DNA of 64,000 nucleotides from Firmicutes bacterium HGW-Firmicutes-1 (GTDB taxonomy: Bacteria; Bacillota; Clostridia; Lachnospirales; Vallitaleaceae). Shown one piece after another: positions 25,806 to 35,485 of the stretch. The notes under the pieces are model-generated. The model was not told the origin of the DNA, did not search any database, and saw only the letters and a program-made list of their open reading frames with translations. The stretch is from assembly GCA_002841625.1 (NCBI GenBank), contig PHAG01000010.1:171192-235191 (forward strand), written 5' to 3'. Position numbers and translations under genes: made by a program. Numbering within the stretch: position 1 is the first letter of the stretch; each line of letters opens with the position of its first letter.

Positions 25806-27277
25806 AACCATATATAAAGATTCATGAAGCTGATAATGTATTGGTCGCTTTGACAGATTTTTCAAAAGGAGAAACTGTTGGCGAGCTGGTGCTCCTCGAA
25901 GACATTGGAAAAGGTCATAAAGTGGCTATTTTTGATATTGCAGCAGGAGAAGACATCATCAAATATGGGGCACCGATTGGAAAAGCAACTAAGAGCATTT
26001 CAAAAGGATCCTTTGTCCATACACATAACACGAAGACTAAATTAGATGATGTGAATGAGTATACGTATCAACCAAAATTTGAAACAGTTGAAACGGATAT
26101 CGTAAACAAGACGGTACATATCTACCGTCGCAAAAATGGGCTGGTGGGTATTCGAAATGAATTATGGATTGTTCCAACAGTCGGTTGTATAAACAGTACA
26201 GCCCAAAGGATTATAGATACGTTTAAAAGTCAACATGCAACTATAGAAATAGATGGTATATACGTATTTGGGCATAACTATGGTTGTTCTCAAATGGGAG
26301 ATGATTTAGAAAATACAAAGGTATCTTTGCAAAGCATAGCAAAGCATCCTAATGCGGGTGGTGTTCTCGTGATTGGTTTAGGTTGTGAGAACAATCAATT
26401 AGCTTCCTTTAAGGAATCTTTAGTCCAATACGATGAAGATCGGGTTATGTTCTTAGAAAGCCAGAATGTGGACGATGAAATTGAAGAAGGTGTCAGTGCC
26501 TTAGAAACACTCTACTCCATAATGAAAACAGATCAAAGAGTTGAAGGTAAGCTATCGGAGTTAAAAATCGGGTTAGAATGTGGCGGCTCAGATGGGCTTA
26601 GCGGCATTACTGCCAATCCGTTACTCGGTGTGTTTTCAGACTATGTAAATTACCATGGAGGTACAACAGTACTAACGGAAGTACCTGAAATGTTTGGAGC
26701 GGAAACTATTCTAATGAGTAGAGCTAAGAATGAAGTTGTTTATCATAAAATTGTGAAAATGGTAAATGATTTTAAGCTATATTACAAGCAACACGGTCAA
26801 GTGATCTACGACAACCCCTCTCCTGGAAATAAAAAGGGTGGAATTACAACCCTTGAAGACAAGTCTCTAGGTTGTACACAAAAAGCCGGACTTTCAAAGG
26901 TGGTCGATGTGATACGTGTTGGAGAGCAAATAACAGAAAGGGGCTTGAATTTACTAAGTGCCCCAGGGAATGACTTAGTTGCAACAACCTCATTAGGTAT
27001 CGTGGGATGCCAATTGGTTCTCTTTACTACAGGAAGAGGAACACCCTTCGGAGGCTTTGTTCCAACCGTTAAGATATCAACCAACTCTGAGCTAGCGAAA
27101 AAGAAAAAGCATTGGATAGATTTTGATGCTGGTCAACTGACGGAGGCAGTACCAATGGACGTCTTACTAGTTCAGTTCATTGATTATATCGTGAGTGTTG
27201 TGAATGGTGACAAGACGAACAATGAAAAAAACAATGCAAGAGAAATTGCTATTTTTAAATCTGGAGTTACATTATAA
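25802..27277 (+). CDS. uxaA: Altronate dehydratase
   Basis: UxaA dehydrates D-altronate to KDG. The protein has an N-terminal SAF domain (about 1-100) and the large GarD/SAF C-terminal domain with GYxRxxGxxGxRN-like sequence, FGHNYGCSQMGDD, LECGGSDGLSGITANP and GRGTPFGGFVPT. Length 491 aa fits. The ATG is inside the end of uxaB. The next gene uxaC starts 19 bp on; the three make a complete galacturonate-to-KDG set. Confidence 0.95.
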   Translation: MKPYIKIHEADNVLVALTDFSKGETVGELVLLEDIGKGHKVAIFDIAAGEDIIKYGAPIGKATKSISKGSFVHTHNTKTKLDDVNEYTYQPKFETVETDIVNKTVHIYRRKNGLVGIRNELWIVPTVGCINSTAQRIIDTFKSQHATIEIDGIYVFGHNYGCSQMGDDLENTKVSLQSIAKHPNAGGVLVIGLGCENNQLASFKESLVQYDEDRVMFLESQNVDDEIEEGVSALETLYSIMKTDQRVEGKLSELKIGLECGGSDGLSGITANPLLGVFSDYVNYHGGTTVLTEVPEMFGAETILMSRAKNEVVYHKIVKMVNDFKLYYKQHGQVIYDNPSPGNKKGGITTLEDKSLGCTQKAGLSKVVDVIRVGEQITERGLNLLSAPGNDLVATTSLGIVGCQLVLFTTGRGTPFGGFVPTVKISTNSELAKKKKHWIDFDAGQLTEAVPMDVLLVQFIDYIVSVVNGDKTNNEKNNAREIAIFKSGVTL

Positions 27278-27295
27278 ACAAGAAGGAGCACTTAT

Positions 27296-28702
27296 ATGAA
27301 AAAATTTATGAATCAAGATTTTCTTTTAATAAATGAAACGAGCAAGGTGCTTTACCATAAGTACGCGAAAGCAATGCCAATTTGTGATTATCATTGTCAC
27401 TTAAGTGCGAAAGAAATTGCAATCGATAAGAAGTATAGAAATATCACAGAGCTGTGGCTTGGTGGCGATCATTATAAATGGCGAGTATTACGATCAAATG
27501 GCATTGATGAAGATTATATTACAGGAGATCAATCTGATTATGATAAGTTTTTGAAATGGGCTGAAACTGTCCCTGAGGCCATAGGTAATCCAGTCTATCA
27601 CTGGACACATTTAGAATTACAAAGATATTTTGGAATCAATGAAACCTTATCACCTAAAACGGCAGAGATGATATGGAATAAGTGTAATGCACAACTAACA
27701 AGTGGTGAAATAACGGCAAGATCTCTAATAAAAAGCTCTAACGTTAAAGTTATTTGTACAACAGATGATCCATTAGATTCCCTAGAGTATCATAGAGTAA
27801 TTGCAGAAGATAAAAGCTTTGAGGTTAAAGTACTTCCAACCTTTAGACCGGATAAAGCCATCAACATTGAACTAAGCTGGTTTGTGGATTGGATAGCTAA
27901 CTTTGAGAGCATAATAGGTAAGCCGATTGTACAGCTACAAGATTTAACCCATTACTTGGTGCAACGAATTGAATGGTTTCATGAAAATGGGTGTTTTATT
28001 TCCGACCATGCATTAGACACAGTTCATTATCAGGATACCTCTTATGAGGAAGCCAATAATATTTTCAAGAAAGGCTTGAAAAATGCACCCTTATCTCTAA
28101 TGGATATTAAAAAGTACAAAGGATATATGTTGCGATTTTTTGGAAGAGAATACGCTAGGCTCGGTTGGACTATGCAATACCATATTGGTGCCCTTCGTAA
28201 TAACTCAACAAGAATGCTTCAGAAGTTAGGACCGGATACTGGCTTTGATTCCATTAATGATGGACTTGTAGCAGAAGAATTATCTCATTTATTGAATGCG
28301 CTAGATATCACAAATGATTTGCCAAAAACTATTTTATATTGTTTGAATCCTAGGGACAATGAAGTACTTGCTACTATGCTAGGGAATTTCCAAGGAGGAG
28401 GTATACCTGGTAAGATGCAGTTTGGTTCCGGATGGTGGTTTAATGATCAAAAGGATGGTATGGTAAGACAAATGGAAGCGCTTAGCCAGCTGGGGCTACT
28501 CAGCCGCTTTGTTGGGATGGTAACAGATTCAAGAAGCTTTTTATCCTATACCAGACATGAGTATTTTAGACGTATTCTATGCAATAAAATTGGTGAGTGG
28601 GTAGAAAACGGGGAATATCCAGAAGATATTGAATATCTAGGACAAATCGTTGAAAATATCTGCTTTAATAATGCGATGAAATTCTTTAATCAAACGAAGT
28701 AA
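27296..28702 (+). CDS. uxaC: Glucuronate/galacturonate isomerase
   Basis: UxaC interconverts D-glucuronate and D-fructuronate, and D-galacturonate and D-tagaturonate, the entry step for both uronates. It is an amidohydrolase-like TIM barrel: YHCHLSAKEI with the HxH metal motif, TTDDPLDSLEYH, YHIGALRNNSTRM and LTDSRSF-like VTDSRSFLSYTRHEYFRR near the end. Length 468 aa is normal. ATG follows AGAAGGAGC. Confidence 0.96.
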   Translation: MKKFMNQDFLLINETSKVLYHKYAKAMPICDYHCHLSAKEIAIDKKYRNITELWLGGDHYKWRVLRSNGIDEDYITGDQSDYDKFLKWAETVPEAIGNPVYHWTHLELQRYFGINETLSPKTAEMIWNKCNAQLTSGEITARSLIKSSNVKVICTTDDPLDSLEYHRVIAEDKSFEVKVLPTFRPDKAINIELSWFVDWIANFESIIGKPIVQLQDLTHYLVQRIEWFHENGCFISDHALDTVHYQDTSYEEANNIFKKGLKNAPLSLMDIKKYKGYMLRFFGREYARLGWTMQYHIGALRNNSTRMLQKLGPDTGFDSINDGLVAEELSHLLNALDITNDLPKTILYCLNPRDNEVLATMLGNFQGGGIPGKMQFGSGWWFNDQKDGMVRQMEALSQLGLLSRFVGMVTDSRSFLSYTRHEYFRRILCNKIGEWVENGEYPEDIEYLGQIVENICFNNAMKFFNQTK

Positions 28703-28771
28703 GTTGAAGGTAGGGGCGTTTAGACATAGTTAGTAATAAAGAAGCTATTATAACAATAGGAGGATATACAA

Positions 28772-29230
28772 ATGATTATTGGAACTATTCAAGATATAGA
28801 AAAATTCAATACATTATCAAATAATTTTAAGACAGCTATTAACTATATTCAAGCTACCGATATGCTTGCCCTTAACCAAGGGAAGCATTTCATTGATGGG
28901 GATGAGGTTTTTATCATTCGAGATCGATATGTTGCAAAGACAATGGAAGAATGCTTTTTTGAAAGTCATCTGAATTATGCAGATATTCAAATTGTTTTAT
29001 CTGGAGAGGAAGGTTTTGGTTATATCGATGCTACATCAGAAGGCGTAGTAATTACTGACCCTTATCAAGCAGAAAAGGATATGACAAAATATTTTGCAAC
29101 ACCTGAAATTATTTATACTTTGAAGAAGGATCGTTTTGCAATTGTTTTTCCTGAAGACCTTCATATGCCTAAAATAATGCATAATAGTGTAGAGGTTGAA
29201 AAGGTTGTTATTAAAGTCAAGCTACGTTAG
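28772..29230 (+). CDS. YhcH/YjgK/YiaL family protein
   Basis: A 152-aa beta-sandwich protein of the YhcH/EbgC family (DUF386). Members occur in sialic-acid, galactoside and uronate operons and are thought to help sugar anomer or isomer conversion. Conserved pieces seen: FEAHRxYxDIQ-like FESHLNYADIQIVLSGEE and FPEDLHMPKI with the metal-binding His. It follows uxaC by 69 bp. No specific reaction can be given. Confidence 0.85.
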   Translation: MIIGTIQDIEKFNTLSNNFKTAINYIQATDMLALNQGKHFIDGDEVFIIRDRYVAKTMEECFFESHLNYADIQIVLSGEEGFGYIDATSEGVVITDPYQAEKDMTKYFATPEIIYTLKKDRFAIVFPEDLHMPKIMHNSVEVEKVVIKVKLR

Positions 29231-29309
29231 AATAGACATAGATGTATATACGGATTAAAATATAAATAGATACCTACAGCCTTAATATGATCATGATTGG
29301 AGATGTATC

Positions 29310-30800
29310 GTGAAAAAATACAATAGCTATTGGTCTAAATTATCTTTAAAAAGAAAATTGCTCACCTACTTTTTTATCATCTCTTTTTTTGGTGCCATCA
29401 TTAATTTATATTTACACAATAACAACTATAAGGTAATGGATCAGTTTAATGAGAATTTAACCAATTACTATAAAATTAATGAGCTGTTGGTGTTGACCAG
29501 AAATAATCAAACTTACGCAGAAGCATACTTGAAGAATCTCGATATTGAGTATAAGCATAAATATCAGCTTACGAAAGGTGAAATAAATTTATTAATTCAA
29601 GAACTTGACAGTCGGTTTTCATCTTTAGAAGCGCATTTTTCCATTAACGCCATTAAGTATTCAGTTGCGTATTACATGAATAAGTGGGATAACGCAATCT
29701 TATTAAGAGACAACAATGAAACCAAGTATTATGTAGATTATTACGAAGGTATAGAGGCCCATGTCTTTACTGAGCAATACATACAAGACCTTCTTTACAA
29801 TAGTTTGAATGAAGGTGCGACGCTATATAATGACTTAGTAGAAGATTCTATTTTCATAAGAAGCATTTCATTAGGAATTATCCTGGTTACTTTTTTACTA
29901 TCTCTTTTATTTGGTGGGGTCTTTTCAAATTATGTTGTTGCACCAATTAAAAAATTAGTAAATGCATCTATTAAAATTTCAGAAGGTCAATTAGATGTTG
30001 ATAGCGTAGAAGTGAATTCAACCGATGAAGTAGGTATTTTAGCAGATTCCTTCAATACAATGAATAAGAGTATTAACAGCTTGGTAAATGATCTAAAACA
30101 AAAAGCTCTTATAGAAAGAAAATTACATGAAGAAGAGATGGAACTGATTCAAACCCAGCAACTATTGCAAGAGGCTGAGTTTTTAGCACTTCAATCACAA
30201 ATTAATCCCCACTTTTTGTTTAATACCTTGAATACGATTTCAAGAACAGCTATGTTTGAAAAAGCAGACGATACAACGAAGCTGATCGGTGCGTTATCGA
30301 ATATATTTAGATTTAGTTTACAAAGTACAGGCAAATCAATCTCTCTAAAAGAAGAGTTAATTATGATTGATGAATATATTTATTTACAGAGATTTAGATT
30401 CAAAGATCGTTTGCGATATGATGTAAAATGTAGAGTTGATACCTCTAAAATATATTTGCCCGTTTTTTCCTTACAACCTTTGGTTGAAAATGCCATTATC
30501 CATGGTATAGAACCTAAAATTGAAGGGGGAATCGTTCGTCTAAAAATTTATGAAAAAAACAATACTACAATTATTAAGTTAATTGACAATGGATTTGGTA
30601 TGTCGAAAGAGAAAATTCAAGCTGTATTAGAGAAAGATACAAAAAAAGCATCTAAGAGCATAGGTTTGATTAATGTTTATAGTAGATTTCAAACATTTTT
30701 TAATCATCAAAGTAGTTTTGTGATTAAGAGTAGACTGGGATTTGGAACAATCATTGAAATGAGTATACCCAATGAATTGAGGGGTGAGAAACGTGTATAA
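29310..30800 (+). CDS. YesM-type sensor histidine kinase
   Basis: A two-TM membrane kinase, 496 aa. TM1 is at about 17-34 and TM2 at about 190-212, with an extracellular sensor of about 155 residues between them. HAMP (about 215-270) leads to the His_kinase domain with phospho-acceptor His in QINPHFLFNTLNTI. A HATPase domain follows with PLVENAIIHGIEP and DNGFGMS. Start GTG at 29310. The response regulator begins within its last codons, so they are co-translated. A DctP-like lipoprotein follows, suggesting it senses a bound uronate. Confidence 0.93.
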   Translation: MKKYNSYWSKLSLKRKLLTYFFIISFFGAIINLYLHNNNYKVMDQFNENLTNYYKINELLVLTRNNQTYAEAYLKNLDIEYKHKYQLTKGEINLLIQELDSRFSSLEAHFSINAIKYSVAYYMNKWDNAILLRDNNETKYYVDYYEGIEAHVFTEQYIQDLLYNSLNEGATLYNDLVEDSIFIRSISLGIILVTFLLSLLFGGVFSNYVVAPIKKLVNASIKISEGQLDVDSVEVNSTDEVGILADSFNTMNKSINSLVNDLKQKALIERKLHEEEMELIQTQQLLQEAEFLALQSQINPHFLFNTLNTISRTAMFEKADDTTKLIGALSNIFRFSLQSTGKSISLKEELIMIDEYIYLQRFRFKDRLRYDVKCRVDTSKIYLPVFSLQPLVENAIIHGIEPKIEGGIVRLKIYEKNNTTIIKLIDNGFGMSKEKIQAVLEKDTKKASKSIGLINVYSRFQTFFNHQSSFVIKSRLGFGTIIEMSIPNELRGEKRV

Positions 30801-32364
30801 ACTTTTAATCGTAGATGATGAGAGTATAGAAAGAGATGCACTTAAGTATATCGTAAAGGAAAGTAACTTAAAGATAGGAGAAATTGAAGAAGCCTCAAAT
30901 GGACAGGAAGCGATATCTGTAGCTACGATCTTTAATCCAGATATCGTAATATTAGATATTAAAATGCCTGGGTTAAATGGCATAGAAGCAGCTAAAATCT
31001 TAAAGAAAATTTATAGTGATAGTAAAATTATATTCTTAACAGCGTTTAATCAGTTTGAATATGCACATGAAGCCATTAAAATCGGAGTTGAAGATTTTAT
31101 TGTAAAACCTGCTTCGAAAGAAAGAGTCATTGAAGTGCTCAGTAAAACAATTGAAGAAATTGAAAAACATGAAAAGGCAAATCTAAACAAAAAAGATATG
31201 GAAGAAAAACTTTCACAAGTCTCTAAATATTTAGAAAGCGAATTTTTAACCTCTGTTATTTCGGGTGAAATTGATGAGCAACAAGCTAGTGATTATTTGA
31301 GTTTTATGCTGACTGAATTTAATCAAGGCTTCGGAATTGCTATTAAATTAGATTTTTTTAATGAGCATATGACACACATTAATAAAAATATGATTAAAAA
31401 ACGTTTTTCTGAAAAGTTATTAAATTCATTACGGATTAAAAATATTAAGTTTTTGATGAATACAATACGGAACACAATTTATATCATGATTTTCGGATAT
31501 CCTGAAGGCAATAAGGAAGTTTATGTACAACTCATTGAAGCCGAAATTAAAAAGATAAGAGAGGTTATGTCAGATCAAATCAATGCGTGTGTCAGCATTG
31601 GATGCGGCAACGAATATGATAGTATTTCTGAACTGTGGAAGTCCTTTTCACAAGCTAAAATTGCATGCAAAAATAGGGTGCTGATGATTGAAGAAGACGT
31701 TCATGTTCCCAAAGTGAATTCTTTAGATATTAAGGAAAAAGAGCTTTGTGAAAGTATTATAGAGGGTAATATAAGAGAAATGATTCTTATTGTGGAAGAT
31801 ATTTTAGATAATATCATTTATTCTTCTAACGATATTAGTGATATAAGGATTAAGTTATATGAATTTTTAATTTTACTGAATAAATCCCTTAATAGTGATC
31901 GCAATTTTCAAAACAGGGTACCCGAGAAACTATTTGATGATTTGAAAACGGTATATTCTAAAGGGGAAGCCAAGGTGTTTATACATGAATACCTTCTAAA
32001 TGTGATTGAAGAAATAAATCAAATGAAAACGGATAAAACTGGTTTGATTTTAAACAAAGTTGTGAAATATATTGATGATCATTATGCCGATAACTTGACC
32101 TTGGAAGACGTAGCTCAGCAATGTGGATTCAGTACCTACTATTTTTGCAAGATGTTTAAAAAATATCAAAACTGTAGCTTTACAGATTATTTATCAAGTG
32201 TTAGGATTAAAAAAGCTAAAAAATTATTAAAAAATCCGCTACTGAATATTAAAGAAATTACACAAATGATAGGTTATGTTGACCCAAATTATTTTACTAG
32301 GGTTTTTAAAAAATATGAAGGCATTACACCAACCGAGTATCGCAACAAAATGATGATGAATTAA
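30793..32364 (+). CDS. Response regulator with AraC-type DNA-binding domain
   Basis: The receiver (1-125) has DD at 8-9, phospho-acceptor Asp55 (VILDIKMPGLNG), Thr in FLTAF and Lys in IVKPA. A middle region of about 280 residues links to two AraC helix-turn-helices: LEDVAQQCGFSTYYFCKMFKK and IKEITQMIGYVDPNYFTRVFKKYEGITPTEYR. I start at GTG 30793, which has GAGGGGTGAG just upstream and gives the usual MYKLLIVDDE; the frame opens at 30784. It overlaps the kinase by 8 bp. It probably activates the TRAP transporter genes downstream. Confidence 0.93.
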   Translation: MYKLLIVDDESIERDALKYIVKESNLKIGEIEEASNGQEAISVATIFNPDIVILDIKMPGLNGIEAAKILKKIYSDSKIIFLTAFNQFEYAHEAIKIGVEDFIVKPASKERVIEVLSKTIEEIEKHEKANLNKKDMEEKLSQVSKYLESEFLTSVISGEIDEQQASDYLSFMLTEFNQGFGIAIKLDFFNEHMTHINKNMIKKRFSEKLLNSLRIKNIKFLMNTIRNTIYIMIFGYPEGNKEVYVQLIEAEIKKIREVMSDQINACVSIGCGNEYDSISELWKSFSQAKIACKNRVLMIEEDVHVPKVNSLDIKEKELCESIIEGNIREMILIVEDILDNIIYSSNDISDIRIKLYEFLILLNKSLNSDRNFQNRVPEKLFDDLKTVYSKGEAKVFIHEYLLNVIEEINQMKTDKTGLILNKVVKYIDDHYADNLTLEDVAQQCGFSTYYFCKMFKKYQNCSFTDYLSSVRIKKAKKLLKNPLLNIKEITQMIGYVDPNYFTRVFKKYEGITPTEYRNKMMMN

Positions 32365-32381
32365 AAAGGGGGGTAAACACG

Positions 32382-33380
32382 ATGTATAGAAAAGTGAAAA
32401 GATATGCCCTACCATTCTTAATTGTTTTGCTCATAATAGTAGGTTGCCAAAGAGATAAAAATGCAGATTATGAAAATGCGGTCGTTTTTCGAATGGCAGA
32501 AATACATCCGTCAGATTATCCAACAACATTAGCTGATAAAGAGTTTGCAAGACTTGTCGAAGAAAAAACAGATGGTAGGATTATTATTAAGGTATATGAT
32601 AGTCAACAATTGGGAGAAGAAAAGTCTGTGCTAGAGCAAGTGCAATTTGGAGCAATTGATTTTGCTAGAACTAGCTTAGCTCCATTATCTGAATTTGCTA
32701 CAGAGCTCAATGTTCTGCAATTACCTTATATCTATAGAGACGGTGATCATATGTGGAAAGTACTAAACAGCTCTATTGGAGACTTCTTTTTAAAGAGTAT
32801 TGAGGACGAAGGCTTTATAGGTCTAGGTTGGTATGATGGTGGGGCTAGAAACTTTTATAATTCAGTTAGAGAGATTCGTACGATTGAGGACTTGAAAGGT
32901 CTTAAGTTTCGAGTAATGGAAAGTGAGTTGATGGTAGACATGGCTAAGGCTCTTGGCGCGTCTGTCACACCTATGCCCTATGGAGAAGTATATAGTTCTA
33001 TTCAAACAGGTATTATTGATGGTGCAGAAAATAACTTTCCAAGTTACGACACCTCGTCTCATTACGAAGTAGCCAAGTATTTTACTGTAGATGAACATGT
33101 AAGAGTGCCAGAGATACTGATAGCTAGTACAATGGTTTTGGATCGGATTTCCGAAGAAGATCTTGAAATCATTAAGGAATGTGCACAGGAAACGCAAATG
33201 TTTCAAAGAGAGAAATGGCAAGAGAAAGAAAAGGAATCAGAAAAGAAAATGAGAGCTGAAGGTTGTGTGATTACTGAAATTGAAGACAAAGAGGCTTTTG
33301 TAAAAGCGGTATCTCCTATTTATACGAAGTATGCAAAGGATTATATGGATATTGTCAAACAAATTCAAGTAATGAAGTAG
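32382..33380 (+). CDS. DctP-like TRAP solute-binding lipoprotein, sensor-linked copy
   Basis: Lipobox IVGC (Cys22) follows a basic N terminus and hydrophobic core. The DctP fold is evident: ARLVEEKTDGRI, DFARTSLAPLSEF, LPYIYRDGDHMW, GARNFYNS with the conserved Arg, PYGEVYSSIQTGIIDGAENN. It starts 18 bp after the response regulator and is followed by a terminator, so it is transcribed with the two-component pair, not with dctQM. It is closely related to the DctP encoded at 33763. It may serve as the ligand-binding partner of the kinase rather than as a transport subunit. 332 aa. Confidence 0.88.
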   Translation: MYRKVKRYALPFLIVLLIIVGCQRDKNADYENAVVFRMAEIHPSDYPTTLADKEFARLVEEKTDGRIIIKVYDSQQLGEEKSVLEQVQFGAIDFARTSLAPLSEFATELNVLQLPYIYRDGDHMWKVLNSSIGDFFLKSIEDEGFIGLGWYDGGARNFYNSVREIRTIEDLKGLKFRVMESELMVDMAKALGASVTPMPYGEVYSSIQTGIIDGAENNFPSYDTSSHYEVAKYFTVDEHVRVPEILIASTMVLDRISEEDLEIIKECAQETQMFQREKWQEKEKESEKKMRAEGCVITEIEDKEAFVKAVSPIYTKYAKDYMDIVKQIQVMK

Positions 33381-33404
33381 CCTAAAAAAGAATAATATGA
33401 TTGT

Positions 33405-33445
33405 ACTCCGATAAAATGTCGTCGACGTTTTATCGGAGTTTTTTG
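33405..33445 (+). terminator. Terminator between the sensor operon and dctP
   Basis: Perfect 12-bp stem ACTCCGATAAAA / TTTTATCGGAGT followed by TTTTTTG. It separates the two transcription units. Confidence 0.9.
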
Positions 33446-33560
33446 TTGATAAGGAAACCCACGCATAAATAATTGGAAAAGCGGCAGGAAGGTAACGAGG
33501 ATTATAACTCAGCGTAAAAATAACAATGTTATTTAACGCTGCATAGCCGATTTTCTTGTT

Positions 33561-33589
33561 TTGCATAGATTCCCTGACAACAATATAAT
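33561..33589 (+). promoter_or_regulatory. Sigma-A promoter for dctPQM
   Basis: TTGCAT (33561-33566), 17 bp, TATAAT (33584-33589). The leader to the dctP start is about 165 nt. In it TTGAAATT (about 33640) is complementary to AATTTCAA just before the GGGGG ribosome binding site. No gene is seen in 33446-33762. Confidence 0.6.
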
Positions 33590-33762
33590 GCTGGAATCAC
33601 AAGATAATCCAGTATCTAACCCCTTGTAGATTAAACTATTTGAAATTGAGCAATATACTCTTGGGAACAACAATATTTTGTAGGGTAATTGAAAGCAGAT
33701 TGCTGTATCATGTTCCTTGACAGGTAAGTCAATCAAATTAAATTTCAAGGGGGTAACACCAA

Positions 33763-34803
33763 ATGATTAAGAAAATATTAAGTGTTCTTTTAGCAGTTAC
33801 TTTATTTGCTACAGTTGCAGTAGGTTGTGCAAAAACAACTCCAGAAACTACACCAGACGCTCCAAAAGCGGAAGAAAATGCTGCGCCAGTTGAAGCGGTA
33901 GTTTTAAGATTAGCTGAAACTCATCCAGCAGATTATCCTACAACGTTAGGTGATTATGAATTTGCTAGATTGGTTGAAGAAAAAACAGAAGGTCGTGTTA
34001 AGATTGAAGTATTTCCAGCGGCTCAATTAGGGGAAGAAAAAGACGTTATTGAACAAGTTCAAATTGGTGCTATTGATATTACAAGAACAAGTATCGCGCC
34101 ATTAACAGAATTCTCACCTTCATTAAATGTACTTCAATTACCTTACATATATCGTGATGGCGATCATATGTGGTCAGTACTTAATAGCACAATTGGTGAT
34201 GATTTCTTAGCTAGTGTTGAAGCAGCGAACTTTATTGGACTTGGATGGTTTGATCCAGGCGCAAGAAACTTCTACAATTCACAAAAAGAAATCAAGTCTT
34301 TAGCAGATTTAAAAGGCTTAAAAATTAGAGTTATGCAAAGTGAGTTAATGATGGATATGGTATCCGCACTTGGTGCTTCTCCAACTCCACTGCCTTACGG
34401 TGAAGTATATAGCTCAATTCAAACAGGCGTTATTGATGGAGCTGAAAACAACTGGCCAAGTTATGACACTTCTTCTCATTTTGAAGTAGCAAAATATTAC
34501 ACTTTAGATGGTCACGTAAGAGTACCTGAAATTATTGTTGCAAGTAAAGTAGCTATGGAAAAAGTTTCTACAGAAGATTTAGTAATTATTAAAGAAGCTG
34601 CAAAAGAAGCACAAGCCTTCCAAATAGAGCAATGGACTGCTAAAGAAGAAGTATCAAGAGCAAAAGTTGTTGCAGCAGGCTCAATCATTACTGAACTAGA
34701 TGATGCAACTAAAGCAGAATTTGCGGCAGCAATGAAACCAGTATATGATAAATATGCAGCTGATTATGCAGATGTAATCAAACAAATTCAAGATATGAAA
34801 TAA
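33763..34803 (+). CDS. dctP: TRAP transporter solute-binding lipoprotein DctP, uronate type
   Basis: The extracytoplasmic receptor of a TRAP transporter. Lipobox VAVGC (Cys22), a short acidic/Pro linker, then the DctP domain: HPADYPTTLGDYEFARLVEE, ITRTSIAPLTEF, GARNFYNS and YGEVYSSIQTGVIDGAENN. The neighbours point to glucuronate or galacturonate as ligand. 346 aa; ATG follows AAGGGGG. Codon use is that of a highly expressed gene. An 18-bp perfect hairpin separates it from dctQ, fitting higher expression of the receptor than of the membrane subunits. Confidence 0.93.
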   Translation: MIKKILSVLLAVTLFATVAVGCAKTTPETTPDAPKAEENAAPVEAVVLRLAETHPADYPTTLGDYEFARLVEEKTEGRVKIEVFPAAQLGEEKDVIEQVQIGAIDITRTSIAPLTEFSPSLNVLQLPYIYRDGDHMWSVLNSTIGDDFLASVEAANFIGLGWFDPGARNFYNSQKEIKSLADLKGLKIRVMQSELMMDMVSALGASPTPLPYGEVYSSIQTGVIDGAENNWPSYDTSSHFEVAKYYTLDGHVRVPEIIVASKVAMEKVSTEDLVIIKEAAKEAQAFQIEQWTAKEEVSRAKVVAAGSIITELDDATKAEFAAAMKPVYDKYAADYADVIKQIQDMK

Positions 34804-34872
34804 GCTTTGAACCAGCAATAATGCTTAATTTAAGAAGACATTCTTCTAACAATTAGCAATAAAATATATAAG

Positions 34873-34912
34873 TTAATATTGAAAGCTGGAGCAATCCAGC
34901 TTTCAATATTAA
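34873..34912 (+). promoter_or_regulatory. Intercistronic hairpin between dctP and dctQ
   Basis: TTAATATTGAAAGCTGGA pairs perfectly over 18 bp with its complement (34895-34912) across a GCAA tetraloop of the GNRA type. It is followed by AAAAAGAAAG, not a T-run, so it is an mRNA-protecting or processing hairpin rather than a terminator. Confidence 0.75.
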
Positions 34913-34954
34913 AAAGAAAGAAACCTATTAAAAATATAAAAGGAGGCCAAAGTT

Positions 34955-35485
34955 ATGAATGTAGTTAGAAAAGTTGTGGATCGATTTCATGAACTCATGG
35001 TTGGGTTTGCAAAGCTATTACTTGTTCTTATAACGGCTTTAACGTGCATCCAGGTCTTTTGTAGATATATTCTGGATTTTAGTATTAGATGGTCTGAAGA
35101 AGTACCATTGATTATGATGGTTTGGTTTGGATTTATCAGTTTGGCTATTGGGGTTAAGAAAAAGCTTCATATTAGTATTGAAGTGTTTTCAAGGTTATTT
35201 CCAGAGAATATCCAAAAATGGATTGGAAAATTTGTAGACTTAAGTATTATGATTTTTGGTATTATTATGATTATTTATGGTTGGAAGCTAGCAGCTATTA
35301 CAATGAATTCCACAATGCCAGCTACGAAAATGCCAACAGGTTACTTGTATGGGATTGTACCGCTTTCAGGAATTTTAGTAACTTATGATAGCTTTATTAA
35401 TTTATTAGGCTTAAATCAGTCCGATGTTCAAGAAGATGAGGTCAGTGAAGCCTTAAAGAGTTTATCATTAGGAGGTAATGAATAA
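34955..35485 (+). CDS. dctQ: TRAP transporter small membrane subunit DctQ
   Basis: A four-helix membrane protein of 176 aa that bridges receptor and permease. It has the family pattern: first helix LLLVLITALTCIQVFCRYI, SIRWSEEVPLIMMVWFGFISLAIGVKKKLHI, and two later helices. ATG follows AAAGGAGG. Its TAA overlaps the ATG of dctM by one base. Confidence 0.93.
   Translation: MNVVRKVVDRFHELMVGFAKLLLVLITALTCIQVFCRYILDFSIRWSEEVPLIMMVWFGFISLAIGVKKKLHISIEVFSRLFPENIQKWIGKFVDLSIMIFGIIMIIYGWKLAAITMNSTMPATKMPTGYLYGIVPLSGILVTYDSFINLLGLNQSDVQEDEVSEALKSLSLGGNE

Noticed and set aside
33640..33762. Catabolite-repression (cre) site before dctP
   Set aside because: TGAAAGCAGATTGCT looks suggestive but lacks the central CG of the cre consensus; no other good cre site was found in the uronate island.
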